Below, one piece after another: positions 1-8,604 of a DNA stretch of 64,000 nucleotides. Each line of letters begins with the position of its first letter. Position 1 is the first letter of the stretch. Both the position numbers and the translations under genes were made by a program. A model generated the notes under the pieces. The model searched no databases. It was not told the DNA's origin and saw nothing but the letters and a program-made list of their open reading frames with translations. Source of the DNA: Clostridia bacterium (GTDB lineage: Bacteria > Bacillota_A > Clostridia > Christensenellales > Aristaeellaceae); NCBI GenBank assembly GCA_017509065.1, contig JAFWQM010000022.1, positions 1 through 64,000 on the forward strand, written 5' to 3'.

Positions 1-558
1 ATCCTCGTCATAGACGACGGCTCTCCCGACGGGACGGCCGGCATCGTAAAAGGACTCCAGGCGGAGTTCCCGGAGCGGCTGCACCTGCTTGAACGGAGCG
101 GAAAGCAGGGACTTGGCACGGCCTACCTGACCGGTTTCAAATGGTCCCTGGACCACGGCTATGACTACATCTTCGAGATGGATGCCGATTTCTCGCACAA
201 TCCTGACGACCTTCTCCGCCTCTACGCCGCCTGCGCGGAACAAGGCGCGGACCTGGCCGTAGGTTCCCGCTACTGCCATGGCGTAAGCGTCGTAGACTGG
301 CCTATGAGCCGGATCATCATGTCCTACTACGCATCGGCCTATGTGCGCGGGGTCCTGGACATGAAAGTGTTCGACACCACGGCCGGCTTTGTATGCTACA
401 CGCGGAAAGTCCTGGAAACCATCGACCTGGATGACGTCCGGATGAAAGGATACGGCTTCCAGATCGAGATGAAGTATACGGCCTACCGGCTGGGATTCAA
501 GATCCACGAGGTCCCGATCATCTTCACGAACCGCCAGCTGGGTACCGCTTCCAGCTGA
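1..558 (+). CDS. Partial GT2 glycosyltransferase (polyprenol-phosphate mannosyltransferase type)
   Basis: Open in frame from the first base, so the N-terminus lies outside the window. The visible protein has the GT-A fold landmarks of DPM1-like enzymes: a [10 protein letters not shown] nucleotide-binding strand at the start, then the metal-binding [10 protein letters not shown] motif near residue 60, and AVGSRYCHG downstream. These enzymes transfer a sugar from a nucleotide donor to a polyprenyl phosphate at the membrane. The expected C-terminal end (FTxRxxGTSKM and a tail) is cut off: after FTNRQLGT the sequence changes into dnaK and hits a stop. It most resembles Bacteroidota homologues (inference), unlike the rest of the window, so I treat it as a foreign piece joined here, probably by assembly. 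Confidence 0.8.
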   Translation: MLVIDDGSPDGTAGIVKGLQAEFPERLHLLERSGKQGLGTAYLTGFKWSLDHGYDYIFEMDADFSHNPDDLLRLYAACAEQGADLAVGSRYCHGVSVVDWPMSRIIMSYYASAYVRGVLDMKVFDTTAGFVCYTRKVLETIDLDDVRMKGYGFQIEMKYTAYRLGFKIHEVPIIFTNRQLGTASS

Positions 559-1103
559 CCGGCATCCCCTCCGCGCCCCGCGGCGTGCCGCAGATCGAAG
601 TGACCTTCAACATCGACCGCAACGGCATCGTGAACGTGTCCGCCAAGGATTTGGGCACCGGCAACGAGCAGAAGGTGACCATCACCGCCTCCACCAACAT
701 GACCGAGGAAGAAATCCAGCAGCGCGTGAAGGAAGCCGAGCAGTTCGCCGAGGCCGACAAGCAGAAGAAGGACGAAATCGAAACCTTCAACAAGGCTGAC
801 TCCCTCATCTACGAGATGGAAAAGCAGCTCAAGGACAACGGCGACAAGCTGTCCGCCGAGGACAAGGCCACCGTGGAAAACGAAATCGCTTCCTTCAAGA
901 AGGTGCGCGAGGGCAACAACGCGGGTGAAATCAAGAACGCCATGGACGCCCTCACCCAGAAGGTGTACGCCATCTTCGGCAAGCTCTACCAGCAGCAGGG
1001 CGGCCAGCCCGGCCCCGACATGGGCGGCTATCAGCAGCCCGGCCCGCAGCCCGGCACCCAGAATGACGACGGCTCCTTCAACGCCGACGGCTCTGTGCAG
1101 TAA
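543..1103 (+). CDS. dnaK: DnaK C-terminal fragment (Hsp70 chaperone)
   Basis: This is the last ~187 residues of DnaK. It starts abruptly at the [19 protein letters not shown] stretch of the substrate-binding beta domain, continues through [13 protein letters not shown], then the helical lid and a Gly/Gln/Pro-rich disordered tail. The ATPase domain and start codon are missing because the reading frame runs backward into the glycosyltransferase fragment around base 540. DnaK binds unfolded peptides with the help of DnaJ, encoded 1.5 kb downstream on the same strand. The truncation coincides with the sequence junction, so it probably reflects a chimera, not gene decay. The protein ends at a TAA just before a hairpin at 1135-1165. 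Confidence 0.9.
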   Translation, partial: YRFQLTGIPSAPRGVPQIEVTFNIDRNGIVNVSAKDLGTGNEQKVTITASTNMTEEEIQQRVKEAEQFAEADKQKKDEIETFNKADSLIYEMEKQLKDNGDKLSAEDKATVENEIASFKKVREGNNAGEIKNAMDALTQKVYAIFGKLYQQQGGQPGPDMGGYQQPGPQPGTQNDDGSFNADGSVQ

Positions 1104-1134
1104 GTAACGATAATTATTCTGGGGGGAACCAGCC

Positions 1135-1165
1135 AAAAGCCTTCCCCTGGCAGGGGAAGGCTTTT
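1135..1165 (+). terminator. Hairpin after dnaK, also a member of a dispersed repeat
   Basis: A strong stem (CCTTCCCC / GGGGAAGG with a two-base loop) flanked by AAAAG and CTTTT looks like a bidirectional terminator. The same hairpin with the preceding GGGAACCAGCCAAAAG occurs inverted at 63,662-63,701, so it is also part of a dispersed repeat family. Confidence 0.6.
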
Positions 1166-1220
1166 AGTAGGTTTCCTAACGCTTCCGGAACGTAATACCG
1201 TCATGAATGGAGGGATGGAC

Positions 1221-1883
1221 ATGAAACGGCTTGCAAGTGTGATGACCCTCTTAACGATGCTTCTGCTGCTCTTGTGTTCCCCCGCCTCCGCTGACGTCAT
1301 CACCGCCATGGCGATTGAAATCAACCCGGAGCATCTGGAAAAGACAGCGTCCTACGCCCGCATCCTGGGCTTTAACGAAGAAAGCAACATCCTGACGCTG
1401 GAATTAATCGTACCAGAATCGTTTGCAACTGACGACGTGCAATCTCTCCAGGCAGGCGACAGCATCTATACCGGTGGACAGGAAGTGGTCGTCAAGACCA
1501 TTAAAAAGGAATGGGATGTGGTCGTTATCAACGAAAGCAGCGGAGAATTATCCGACGAGTTCGTACTCCTGTATAAAGAAGGATTTGGCCATGTTTACCA
1601 CTCAATGACCAGGTACGATGAAAATTTCTGCTGGCTCTCCTTGGGTGAGATCGAGTGCCCGGTGACGGATTCCCTGCTGTTTCTGGATTATATCGGTGCC
1701 GAATGTGGTGAACCCCTGCGCCTCCCCATCGTCCGCACCGGCCAAATGCTCATGGACTGCCTGCGGGAGGAATTAGACGATAGTAGCTATTCCGTGGGGC
1801 TGTCCTGTGACAACGTCTACGTGGTCTTTGACGGCGAAGGTAATCTGGCCACCATCCAGCGGTTCTATGTTCCGTGGCAATAA
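1221..1883 (+). CDS. Secreted protein of unknown function, copy 1
   Basis: About 220 residues. I chose ATG 1221 because GGAGGG at 1208-1213 sits at the right distance; an in-frame ATG at 1203 precedes that ribosome site. A signal peptide is clear (MKRLASVMTL, hydrophobic leucine run, then SPASA before the mature DVITAMAIEI). The mature part is acidic and beta-rich, with no cysteine pattern or catalytic motif I recognise, and ends in NVYVVFDGEGNLATIQRF. It is a paralog of the next gene; a ~95-base stretch around the signal cleavage site is almost identical at DNA level while the rest has diverged. It sits between dnaK and dnaJ, a place usually without such genes. Function unknown; exported. 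Confidence 0.8.
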   Translation: MKRLASVMTLLTMLLLLLCSPASADVITAMAIEINPEHLEKTASYARILGFNEESNILTLELIVPESFATDDVQSLQAGDSIYTGGQEVVVKTIKKEWDVVVINESSGELSDEFVLLYKEGFGHVYHSMTRYDENFCWLSLGEIECPVTDSLLFLDYIGAECGEPLRLPIVRTGQMLMDCLREELDDSSYSVGLSCDNVYVVFDGEGNLATIQRFYVPWQ

Positions 1884-1914
1884 TGCAAAGATGTAAACAG
1901 TGAGATGATAAAAA

Positions 1915-2580
1915 ATGGCAAGGCAAAGAAAATGTTTTGCGCTCATGCTCGTGCTGGCGCTCTCCCTGCTCCTTTGTTCCCCCGCCTCCGCCGACGTCAT
2001 CACCGCCATGGCGATTGAAATCAACCCGGAGCATCTGGAAAAGACGGCCTCCTACGCCCGCATCCTGGGCTATAACCCGGACAGCAACACTCTAACCGTG
2101 GAGCTGATCGCGCCGGAACTTTTTTCTTGTGACGACGTGGAAGCCCTCCAGCCTGGAGACAGCATTTACACCGACGGGCGGGAAGTGTTGATAGAAACAA
2201 TCGAAGTGACCGGCGGGGGAGCCTGCCTGATAAACGACCAAGGTGAAGGCAGTGATTCTGTTTATTTGCTGCCGTACAAAAACGGCAATTACATAACTGA
2301 CCGCGAGAGCGATTATGTTTGGAACACGGTGGCAGTGATTGAGTGTCCTGTAAAAGATTCATTGCTGTGCCTGAACTTTATAGACGACCAGACAGGAAAT
2401 ACTTTGGAACTCCCCATTGTTCTTACCGCTCAGGATTTAACGTCCACAATATTTGCTGAACAGCCTGCGGAAGAATACTTTGTCACATGGGCCTCAAATA
2501 AAGTCTATGTGGTTTTTGACGGAGAAGGAAATCTGGCAATGATTGATCGGTATGTTATTCCGTGGTATTTTATTCTGTGA
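1915..2580 (+). CDS. Secreted protein of unknown function, copy 2
   Basis: 221 residues, tandem paralog of the preceding gene, 31 bases downstream. It has its own signal peptide (MARQRKCFALMLVLALSLLL then CSPASA) and the same mature start, DVITAMAIEINPEHLEK, and the same C-terminal signature, NKVYVVFDGEGNLAMIDRY. The central part is quite different from copy 1. The Shine-Dalgarno sequence is weak (GTGAG), suggesting coupling to the upstream gene. No known domain is recognised. The strongly conserved N-terminal block against diverged centres points to recent partial gene conversion. Confidence 0.8.
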   Translation: MARQRKCFALMLVLALSLLLCSPASADVITAMAIEINPEHLEKTASYARILGYNPDSNTLTVELIAPELFSCDDVEALQPGDSIYTDGREVLIETIEVTGGGACLINDQGEGSDSVYLLPYKNGNYITDRESDYVWNTVAVIECPVKDSLLCLNFIDDQTGNTLELPIVLTAQDLTSTIFAEQPAEEYFVTWASNKVYVVFDGEGNLAMIDRYVIPWYFIL

Positions 2581-2645
2581 TATTGACAGTATTTTGTGTG
2601 TTCCATCAGTGGAGCAAAATTCAACTAACTGTGAGTTGATGATAT

Positions 2646-3776
2646 ATGCCAAAAAAGAGAGACTACTATGAGGTGCTGGGCGTTCCCAAGAACGCCAGCG
2701 CTGAGGACATCAAAAAGGCTTACCGCAAGTTAGCCAAGGAGTGCCACCCCGACCTGCACCCCAACGACAAACAGGCGGAGGAACGCTTCAAGGAGCTGAA
2801 CGAGGCCAACGAAGTCCTTTCCGACCCGGAGAAGCGCGCGCGGTATGACCAGTTCGGCTTTGACGGGCCGAACGCGGGCTTCGGCGGCGGCGCGGGGGGC
2901 TTTGATTTCAGCGGCTTCGGCGGCATGGGCGATATTTTCGACCAGCTCTTCGGCGGCGGCATGGGCGCAAGCCAGGCCCAGCGCAGGAACGCCCCCATGC
3001 AGGGCAACGACCTGCGGTACGACCTGCGCATTTCCTTTGAGGAAGCCGCCTTCGGCTGCGAAAAATCCTTTGAATTCACCCGCAACGAAAACTGCGAAAC
3101 CTGCCACGGCACCGGTGCGAAGCCCGGCACCAGCCCCAAGCAGTGCCCCAACTGCAAGGGCACGGGCCAGGTGCGCATGAGCGGCGGGTTCATGGTGACG
3201 GTTCGTACCTGCCCCACCTGCGGCGGCACCGGCAAGGTGATCACCGATAAGTGTACCGCCTGCGGCGGCACGGGCCGGGCACGGCGTCGGCGCACGGCGT
3301 CCGTCAAGGTGCCCGCGGGCATCGACAACGGCCAGACCATCGTGATGAACGGCCAGGGCGAGCCGGGCCGCAACGGCGGGCCCAGCGGCGATTTGTACAT
3401 TCAGATCACCGTGCGCCCCCACAAGCTGTTCAAGCGTGACGGCAGCAACCTGCACCTGGACCTGCCCATTTCCTTCACCCAGGCGGCTCTGGGCGCGGAC
3501 ATTGACGTGCCCACCCTGGGCGGCGGCAAAACCACCGTCCATATCCCCGAGGGCACCCAGAACGACGCGGAATTCCGGCTGAAAGGCCAGGGCATCCAGC
3601 AGCTTCGTTCCTCCTACCGGGGCGACATGATCCTGCATATCCGGGTGGAAATCCCCAGGAAAATGACCGAAAAGCAGAAGGAACTGCTGCGCCAGTTCGA
3701 GGACATCTCCTCCGGCAAGGAATACGAAACCCGCAAAAGCTTCCTGGACAAGGTCAAGGAATTGTTTAACGGCTGA
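2646..3776 (+). CDS. dnaJ: Chaperone DnaJ
   Basis: 376 residues, full-length class A J-protein. Order: J domain ([16 protein letters not shown] at ~35-37), Gly/Phe-rich linker, four zinc-finger repeats ([32 protein letters not shown]), then the two C-terminal beta domains with [12 protein letters not shown]. It stimulates DnaK ATPase and delivers clients in the cytoplasm. It follows dnaK on the same strand but is separated by two secreted-protein genes, so the classic dnaK-dnaJ pair is interrupted here. The ribosome site is weak (GTGAG-TTGATGA). A terminator follows at once. Confidence 0.97.
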   Translation: MPKKRDYYEVLGVPKNASAEDIKKAYRKLAKECHPDLHPNDKQAEERFKELNEANEVLSDPEKRARYDQFGFDGPNAGFGGGAGGFDFSGFGGMGDIFDQLFGGGMGASQAQRRNAPMQGNDLRYDLRISFEEAAFGCEKSFEFTRNENCETCHGTGAKPGTSPKQCPNCKGTGQVRMSGGFMVTVRTCPTCGGTGKVITDKCTACGGTGRARRRRTASVKVPAGIDNGQTIVMNGQGEPGRNGGPSGDLYIQITVRPHKLFKRDGSNLHLDLPISFTQAALGADIDVPTLGGGKTTVHIPEGTQNDAEFRLKGQGIQQLRSSYRGDMILHIRVEIPRKMTEKQKELLRQFEDISSGKEYETRKSFLDKVKELFNG

Positions 3777-3785
3777 CAGATCATC

Positions 3786-3825
3786 AAAACAGTCCCTTCG
3801 CTCAGCATGGCGAAGGGACTGTTTT
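3786..3825. terminator. Bidirectional terminator between dnaJ and the GtrII-like gene
   Basis: AACAGTCCCTTCG and CGAAGGGACTGTT arms around a short loop, with A and T runs on both sides. It serves two convergent genes. Confidence 0.85.
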
Positions 3826-3861
3826 GTTATGGAAAAAAGGCAGCGTTATCCGCGGGGCGGA

Positions 3862-5394
3862 TCATTTCGACAGCTTTACCACGAGATACCCGTCAATGAT
3901 CTGGCAATACCCTTCCGCCGGATAAACGGGCATGGCGCGGCTTTCGGGCCTGGCTGCGATTTCATGCCAGACCGTAGAGTCTTCCGCCAGCGGAAGGTTA
4001 TACCCTCCGTCCCGCGCGACAGCCAAATAGGACATCACGCAGGAATCATTGTTATACGGCAGATTGCCATATCTTGAGCGCTCATTGGAAAGCTCCCAGA
4101 GATCGTCCTTATTAAACAGCGGATTGCCGGACGGCCGGCCAAGGAAGATGATTTCGTTTTCGCTGTGAATCATATCATTAGCTTCCAGATTGGCCACCAC
4201 GCGGTCCATGAATGAAATGGTGCTCTCCCTTCCGTGCAGCATCGTATGCTGTTCAATACTGCACTGCAGGAAGCCGCCATACAGGAAAAAAGAAATCAGC
4301 AGCAGCGGAGCCCAGCGCAGAAGCCTGTTCCGGCTCTTATTCCTCAAACAGACGCACAGCAACACCGGAGCCATCATGACCATCGGAAGCGCCATGAGCA
4401 CATCGGTCTTTCCCGCTTCCGGCGCCAGCAGCAGGGATACATTTGCCGCAACCGGAAAGCAAAGGAAGCAGACCAGCATGATGACAGCGCCGCCTTTGCT
4501 GACCCGAAAGTGCCGCACAACAGGGATCAGGGAGAGAAGCGCATAGGCAGCCACAGCCGCGGGGTACAGGAAAATTTTCTGAAACACGTGATGCGTAAAG
4601 CTGTTCCCGGCAAAATACGCGAAGAAATCCGTATACGCGTCTATGATGCGCTGCGGCAGCCGCGTAAGGATGTTCCCAATCGACGCGCTGCTCGCTCCCC
4701 GGTATTTCGCAGGTTCGATGTGCGTGATAGCCAGCGACACATCCCACAGGATTTTATAAACAATGCAGGCCAGCAGAATCGCCGCGGCCGTCCTGAGCGC
4801 AAAGATAAGGATTGTCCTTTTTTCTTCCCGGTTTAGCAGCATCTGAATGACGCAGGCCAGAAACAGCACCAGCGCGCATCCGATATAAGCCTGATAGCAT
4901 CCGAGGCCCAGCGTAAAAAAGCCTGTCGCCAGCACCCAGCTCCACCATTGCTTCTTTTTTTTCAGCAGCCATATTCCCAGCACATTCAGCAGAATGGCTG
5001 TTCCGAATGTCGGCGACATGAACCGGTAGGAAAGGCAAATGCATACGGTCACATTCACGCCCAAAACGAGCGGCACGAAATACGCCGCCCGGGATTCCGT
5101 CAAGGAAAACATTGACAGGATCAGACAGCCGGAAAAAACAATCAGCGCAATCGTCATCAGCGAAGTGAAGGGTTCCGTTGAGATTCGCAGCCGGCTCCAG
5201 CTGATAAAGGGCCAAAACCATCTTCCGATCGACAGGACCCAGCGGGCACCGTTATCGATCGACCCCGCCCAAAGGCCGTCCCAGACGTTGGTGCATTCAT
5301 TGGTTATCAGCACGGAATACGCCAACGCGCATAAAACGAAGCTGATGAGAAACACTTTTCCAAGCTTTCCTGTTAGTTTCCTCATATCGTTCAC
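3862..5394 (-). CDS. Multi-pass membrane protein, GtrII-like glucosyltransferase family
   Basis: 510 residues with about ten to eleven hydrophobic helices followed by a ~110-residue C-terminal soluble part. The early DGLWAGSIDNGARW...GRWFWP segment after TM1 resembles the acidic/Arg motif of GtrII-type polyprenyl-phosphate-sugar glycosyltransferases, which modify cell-surface glycans from the outer membrane face. The assignment rests on topology and that motif and is moderate. An AAGGTGA ribosome site precedes the ATG. It is transcribed alone, convergent with dnaJ and downstream of the esterase gene on the same strand. A generic wall-polysaccharide membrane protein is the alternative. Confidence 0.6.
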   Translation of the reverse strand: MNDMRKLTGKLGKVFLISFVLCALAYSVLITNECTNVWDGLWAGSIDNGARWVLSIGRWFWPFISWSRLRISTEPFTSLMTIALIVFSGCLILSMFSLTESRAAYFVPLVLGVNVTVCICLSYRFMSPTFGTAILLNVLGIWLLKKKKQWWSWVLATGFFTLGLGCYQAYIGCALVLFLACVIQMLLNREEKRTILIFALRTAAAILLACIVYKILWDVSLAITHIEPAKYRGASSASIGNILTRLPQRIIDAYTDFFAYFAGNSFTHHVFQKIFLYPAAVAAYALLSLIPVVRHFRVSKGGAVIMLVCFLCFPVAANVSLLLAPEAGKTDVLMALPMVMMAPVLLCVCLRNKSRNRLLRWAPLLLISFFLYGGFLQCSIEQHTMLHGRESTISFMDRVVANLEANDMIHSENEIIFLGRPSGNPLFNKDDLWELSNERSRYGNLPYNNDSCVMSYLAVARDGGYNLPLAEDSTVWHEIAARPESRAMPVYPAEGYCQIIDGYLVVKLSK

Positions 5395-5474
5395 CTTGAT
5401 GATCCTTGGGATTTTTCTAAATCAGGAAACAGCCCGTTTCCTTTGTGAAATATGGACGCGCGGCAGCAAAACGT

Positions 5475-6245
5475 TTAATTCTCCGCAAACATCCAGTCCA
5501 CCGCTTTCACGATGTACTCGCTCCAGAATACCATATCATGAACGCCCTTGCTTTCGTGGTATTCGTGCTTGATCTTTTCCTTCTCCAGGAAGCGGTGCAG
5601 CTCGCGGTTGGGCTCGATCAGGAAGTCTTCCGTGCCGCAGGCCATATAGATGTCGGGCAGCTTTTTCTTCGCCTTTTTCAGCTTGCGCGCCAGCACTTCG
5701 GGGTTGCAGTCCCGCTCTTCGACGGTTTCAAGGTCGCCAAAGCATTCGTGGTAATAATCGTAATTCGCCACGCTGTTGCCTCCGCCGGGCTTCATATGAG
5801 CGATGCCATGCACGATCAGGGCGGAACTGAGACCCGCCGCCTTGCCGAAGGTTTTGGGATAAGCCAGCGCGGTATGGAGCGCGCCGAAGCCGCCCATGGA
5901 CATGCCGGCAATGAACGTGTCCGCGGGCGTGCGGGCGAGGTTGAAGGTCTTTCGCACATAGTTCACCAACTCAACGCCCACCAGCGTCTGGTAAGCGTGC
6001 CCGGTACACAGGCCGTCCAGATAAAAGCCGTTCTCGCAGCTTGGCATCACGATGGCGAAGTTGTATTTTTCTGGAAGGTATTCCGGCACCCAGTTGCCTG
6101 CCTTGCCGGTGTAGCCGTGGAGCAGAAACAGGGTGGACATGGGTTTGTCTTCTTTGGGTTCACGGCTGTCGTTGGGAATGAGCATTTCAAAGGATGCCTG
6201 GCGGCACAGCGCCTGGGAATAATAATCAATGCGGTAATAAGCCAT
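5475..6245 (-). CDS. Esterase, alpha/beta-hydrolase fold (esterase D / tributyrin esterase-like)
   Basis: 256 residues. The protein begins with a beta strand and a LLHGYTGKAG oxyanion region, then GMSMGGFGA with the nucleophile serine at ~116, an acidic residue in CGTEDFLIEPN, and the histidine in GVHDMVFW near the C-terminus: a full catalytic triad. There is no signal peptide, so it is cytoplasmic. Related enzymes cleave short-chain acyl, acetyl or feruloyl esters; the nearby GH43 locus would suit deacylation of plant glycans, but that is inference. AAAGGAG precedes the ATG, and a good promoter lies at 6291-6319. Confidence 0.85.
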   Translation of the reverse strand: MAYYRIDYYSQALCRQASFEMLIPNDSREPKEDKPMSTLFLLHGYTGKAGNWVPEYLPEKYNFAIVMPSCENGFYLDGLCTGHAYQTLVGVELVNYVRKTFNLARTPADTFIAGMSMGGFGALHTALAYPKTFGKAAGLSSALIVHGIAHMKPGGGNSVANYDYYHECFGDLETVEERDCNPEVLARKLKKAKKKLPDIYMACGTEDFLIEPNRELHRFLEKEKIKHEYHESKGVHDMVFWSEYIVKAVDWMFAEN

Positions 6246-6290
6246 GGGAACGCTCCTTTCTGTTTCTCGTGTGGATGGGGGATTGTCTTC

Positions 6291-6319
6291 ATTATACAGG
6301 ATATAACTATCGGAAGCAA
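6291..6319 (-). promoter_or_regulatory. Promoter of the esterase gene
   Basis: On the minus strand TTGCTT and a perfect TATAAT are separated by 17 bases, about 45 bases upstream of the esterase start. Confidence 0.75.
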
Positions 6320-6372
6320 CTTATTTTCTTTGCGCCGGGAAAAGTAAATACCGCCAAAATACAATTTTGTTC

Positions 6373-6401
6373 TTGACAAAGGCATCGTTATGCCTTATAA
6401 T
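6373..6401 (+). promoter_or_regulatory. cysK promoter with a dyad filling the spacer
   Basis: Consensus TTGACA and TATAAT with a 17-base spacer. The spacer plus one base is a perfect inverted repeat, AAGGCAT-CGTT-ATGCCTT (6379-6396), in an ideal position for a repressor to block RNA polymerase. Confidence 0.85.
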
Positions 6402-6408
6402 CCTATCA

Positions 6409-6427
6409 ACCTATTTGAAAGGTAGGT
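6409..6427 (+). promoter_or_regulatory. Possible second operator at the cysK transcription start
   Basis: ACCTA...TAGGT forms an imperfect 19-base dyad overlapping the expected start site. The spacing and TAGGT arms recall Rrf2-family (IscR/CymR) sites that control cysteine genes; this assignment is inference from general motif shape. Confidence 0.4.
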
Positions 6428-6434
6428 AATTCGG

Positions 6435-6503
6435 ATGAAAGAATTATTTCCCTCCAGCCCGCGGTTTTCGCCGCTTCGTCCGGGTCTGCGCTGGCGCTGT
6501 TGA
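6435..6503 (+). CDS. Putative 22-residue leader peptide upstream of cysK
   Basis: A short ORF, MKELFPSSP...GLRWRC, lies between the cysK promoter and gene, in the ~170-base leader. It is preceded by AAAGGTAGGT at ribosome-site distance and its last sense codon is TGT (Cys), directly before TGA. A terminal Cys codon could make ribosome stalling sensitive to charged Cys-tRNA and so regulate cysK by attenuation. Only one Cys codon is present and I see only a weak hairpin afterwards (CCTGTCCCGGGAC), so the role is speculative. Confidence 0.4.
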   Translation: MKELFPSSPRFSPLRPGLRWRC

Positions 6504-6576
6504 CTCAGGCCTGTCCCGGGACGGAAAGAAGCGCACATCATAAAATAAACCGCGAACAATAAAAGGAGGATATACC

Positions 6577-7509
6577 ATGAGCCGTATTTATACTTCCGCT
6601 GACCAGTTGATCGGCGGCACCCCGCTGCTGGAGCTGTCCCATATTGAAAAGAAAGAAAACCTGCTGGCCACAGTGCTGGTAAAGCTGGAATACTTTAACC
6701 CCGCCGGTTCCGTGAAGGACCGCATCGGCAAGGCCATGATCGACGACGCCGAAAAGAAAGGACTGCTCAAGCCCGGCGCTGTGATCATTGAACCCACCTC
6801 TGGCAACACCGGCATCGGCCTGGCCGCCGTTGCCGCCGCCCGGGGATACCGCATCATTCTGACCATGCCCGAAACCATGAGCGTGGAGCGCCGCCAGCTG
6901 CTGAAAGCCTACGGCGCGGAGATCGTGCTGACCGAAGGCGCGAAGGGCATGAAAGGCGCGATTGCCAAGGCGGAAGAGCTGGCAAAGGAAATCCCCGGCG
7001 CATTCATCCCCGGTCAATTCGTGAACCCCGCCAACCCCGCCGCGCACTACGCCTCCACCGGCCCGGAGATCTGGGCGGACACGGACGGCAAGGTGGACAT
7101 TTTCGTGGCGGGCGTGGGCACCGGCGGCACCGTGACCGGCACGGGCAAGTATTTGAAAGAGCAGAATCCGGCGGTGAAGGTGGTCGCCGTGGAACCCGCG
7201 ACCTCTCCGGTGCTGAGCAAAGGCACTGCCGGGCCCCACAAGATCCAGGGCATCGGCGCGGGCTTCGTGCCGGACGTGCTGGACACCAAGGTCTACGATG
7301 AAATCATCGCCGTGGAGAACGAGGACGCCTTTGCCACCGGCAAGCTGATCGGCCGGGCCGAAGGCGTGCTGGTAGGCATTTCCTCCGGAGCGGCTGCCTG
7401 GGCGGCGATCCAGCTGGCAAAGCGCCCGGAGAACGCGGGAAAGGTGATCGTGGCGCTATTGCCCGATACCGGCGACCGCTACCTCTCTACCCCGCTGTTC
7501 GCGGATTGA
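6577..7509 (+). CDS. cysK: Cysteine synthase A (O-acetylserine sulfhydrylase)
   Basis: 310 residues, the usual length. The PLP lysine is in [11 protein letters not shown] (~42), followed by the substrate-binding [11 protein letters not shown] loop, the phosphate-binding [14 protein letters not shown] loop and the C-terminal [10 protein letters not shown]. It makes cysteine from O-acetylserine and sulfide in the cytoplasm. AAAGGAGG sits just upstream. The regulation is likely elaborate: an operator-like dyad inside the promoter, a second dyad at the start site and a small leader ORF. metY at 33.4 kb is a related sulfur-assimilation gene. Confidence 0.96.
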   Translation: MSRIYTSADQLIGGTPLLELSHIEKKENLLATVLVKLEYFNPAGSVKDRIGKAMIDDAEKKGLLKPGAVIIEPTSGNTGIGLAAVAAARGYRIILTMPETMSVERRQLLKAYGAEIVLTEGAKGMKGAIAKAEELAKEIPGAFIPGQFVNPANPAAHYASTGPEIWADTDGKVDIFVAGVGTGGTVTGTGKYLKEQNPAVKVVAVEPATSPVLSKGTAGPHKIQGIGAGFVPDVLDTKVYDEIIAVENEDAFATGKLIGRAEGVLVGISSGAAAWAAIQLAKRPENAGKVIVALLPDTGDRYLSTPLFAD

Positions 7510-7540
7510 TGGACCAGATCATTTGTTACCATTCATATAT

Positions 7541-7583
7541 CTGGGGGAACCGCTCTTTGGGCACCAAAGAGCGGTTCCCCCAG
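7541..7583 (+). repeat. REP-like palindrome R1
   Basis: CTGGGGGAACCGCTCTTTGG and its inverted complement, separated by four bases, downstream of cysK. It belongs to the family also at 12.8, 17.2, 27.9, 38.6-38.8, 54.8-55.0, 61.8-62.0 and 62.5 kb. This copy lacks the usual tail (ACCCCTTCCGAGAAAGCC). Confidence 0.85.
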
Positions 7584-7616
7584 GAAAACTTTAATCGTAA
7601 CGATCTTATTACGGGG

Positions 7617-7643
7617 CAGGGGCCGTTTTTGGCCCCTGTTTTT
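7617..7643 (+). terminator. Terminator downstream of cysK
   Basis: CAGGGGCC-GTTTTT-GGCCCCTG hairpin followed by a run of five T. Confidence 0.85.
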
Positions 7644-7645
7644 AT

Positions 7646-7674
7646 TTGCAATTTTTTATCAAGTGATTTATAAT
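7646..7674 (+). promoter_or_regulatory. Promoter of the MBL-fold gene
   Basis: TTGCAA, 17-base spacer, TATAAT, 30 bases upstream of the start codon. Confidence 0.75.
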
Positions 7675-7703
7675 AGAGAGCGTCGGATGGAGGAGGCGGT
7701 TAT

Positions 7704-8555
7704 GTGAAGGACAGAAAGGCGACGGTCACCTATTACCATCATTCGGGGTTCACGGTGGAAATCGGCGAAACGCTGATGGTATTCGATTACTGGCGCGGTG
7801 AAAACGGCGAACTGGACGAGGATACCCAGCTCAGCGAACAGGACTTTGAAGGATACAAGCGCATTCTGGTTTTCGTGTCGCACGACCATGAAGACCATCT
7901 GGACAATGTGATTTACTCCTGGGACAATCGGCGCTTCCCCATCACGTACATCATTGCCTGGGATTCAGCGGAGGATAAGCGCGGCAGGCGGGTGCAGCCC
8001 GGCGACAGGCTGGAAATCGGCGACGTGGAGGTGCGCGTGTTCTCGTCCACGGACAAGGGCGTATCCTATTATGTGACGGCGGGCGAGCTGAACGTATTCC
8101 ACGCCGGCGACCTGAACCTGTGGCACTGGCGCGAGGAAAGCAGCCTGCGCGAAATCGCCCAGGCGGAACGCGACTTCAACGAGGCCATGCAGCCCATTGA
8201 GCAACTGCCCATCGATATCGCCATGTTCCCGGTGGACCCCCGCATGGGCGGGCTGTACGATGCCGGGGCCAATTATTTCGTCATGGCCGCCAAGCCGCGC
8301 CTGTTCATTCCCATGCACTGGCAGGGGCGTACGGAGGTGGCCGCTAACTTCGCCCGAAAAGGGAAGACCCGCTATACCGAGGTGCTGGCACTTACCAAGC
8401 CGCGGGAACGCGCGGAGCTGGAATTCATTGATAACGAACTGCGCATTCATGTATTCACCGCGCCGCAGTCGGTCAGAAAAAGAGGGACCGATGAAACCGT
8501 GTTCGACGCCAGCGATCCCTTCGCCGATACCGACCTGCCGGTCAAGCTGGATTAA
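7704..8555 (+). CDS. MBL-fold metal-dependent hydrolase (UlaG-like)
   Basis: 283 residues. Start is GTG 7704, placed by GGAGGAGG just upstream (an overlapping ATG at 7702 is followed at once by a stop). The N-terminal half has YHHSGFTVE, then the metal motif SHDHEDHLD (~61-69), and a later VFHAGDLN strand; HWQGR near residue 210 supplies a further histidine. This matches the metallo-beta-lactamase superfamily, closest in style to UlaG-like phosphodiesterase/lactonase proteins. Substrate unknown. It stands alone between its own promoter and terminator. Confidence 0.8.
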   Translation: MKDRKATVTYYHHSGFTVEIGETLMVFDYWRGENGELDEDTQLSEQDFEGYKRILVFVSHDHEDHLDNVIYSWDNRRFPITYIIAWDSAEDKRGRRVQPGDRLEIGDVEVRVFSSTDKGVSYYVTAGELNVFHAGDLNLWHWREESSLREIAQAERDFNEAMQPIEQLPIDIAMFPVDPRMGGLYDAGANYFVMAAKPRLFIPMHWQGRTEVAANFARKGKTRYTEVLALTKPRERAELEFIDNELRIHVFTAPQSVRKRGTDETVFDASDPFADTDLPVKLD

Positions 8556-8569
8556 CCGGTATTGTCATC

Positions 8570-8597
8570 AAAAAAGGCCGCGCTCGCGGCCTTTTTT
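8570..8597. terminator. Bidirectional terminator
   Basis: AAAAAAGGCCGCG-CT-CGCGGCCTTTTTT between two convergent genes. Confidence 0.9.
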
Positions 8598-8604
8598 GGG
8601 TTAT

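Noticed and set aside
5445..6347. Long plus-strand ORF opposite the esterase gene
   Set aside because: It is antisense to a clear alpha/beta-hydrolase with catalytic triad and ribosome site; it is a GC-frame shadow.
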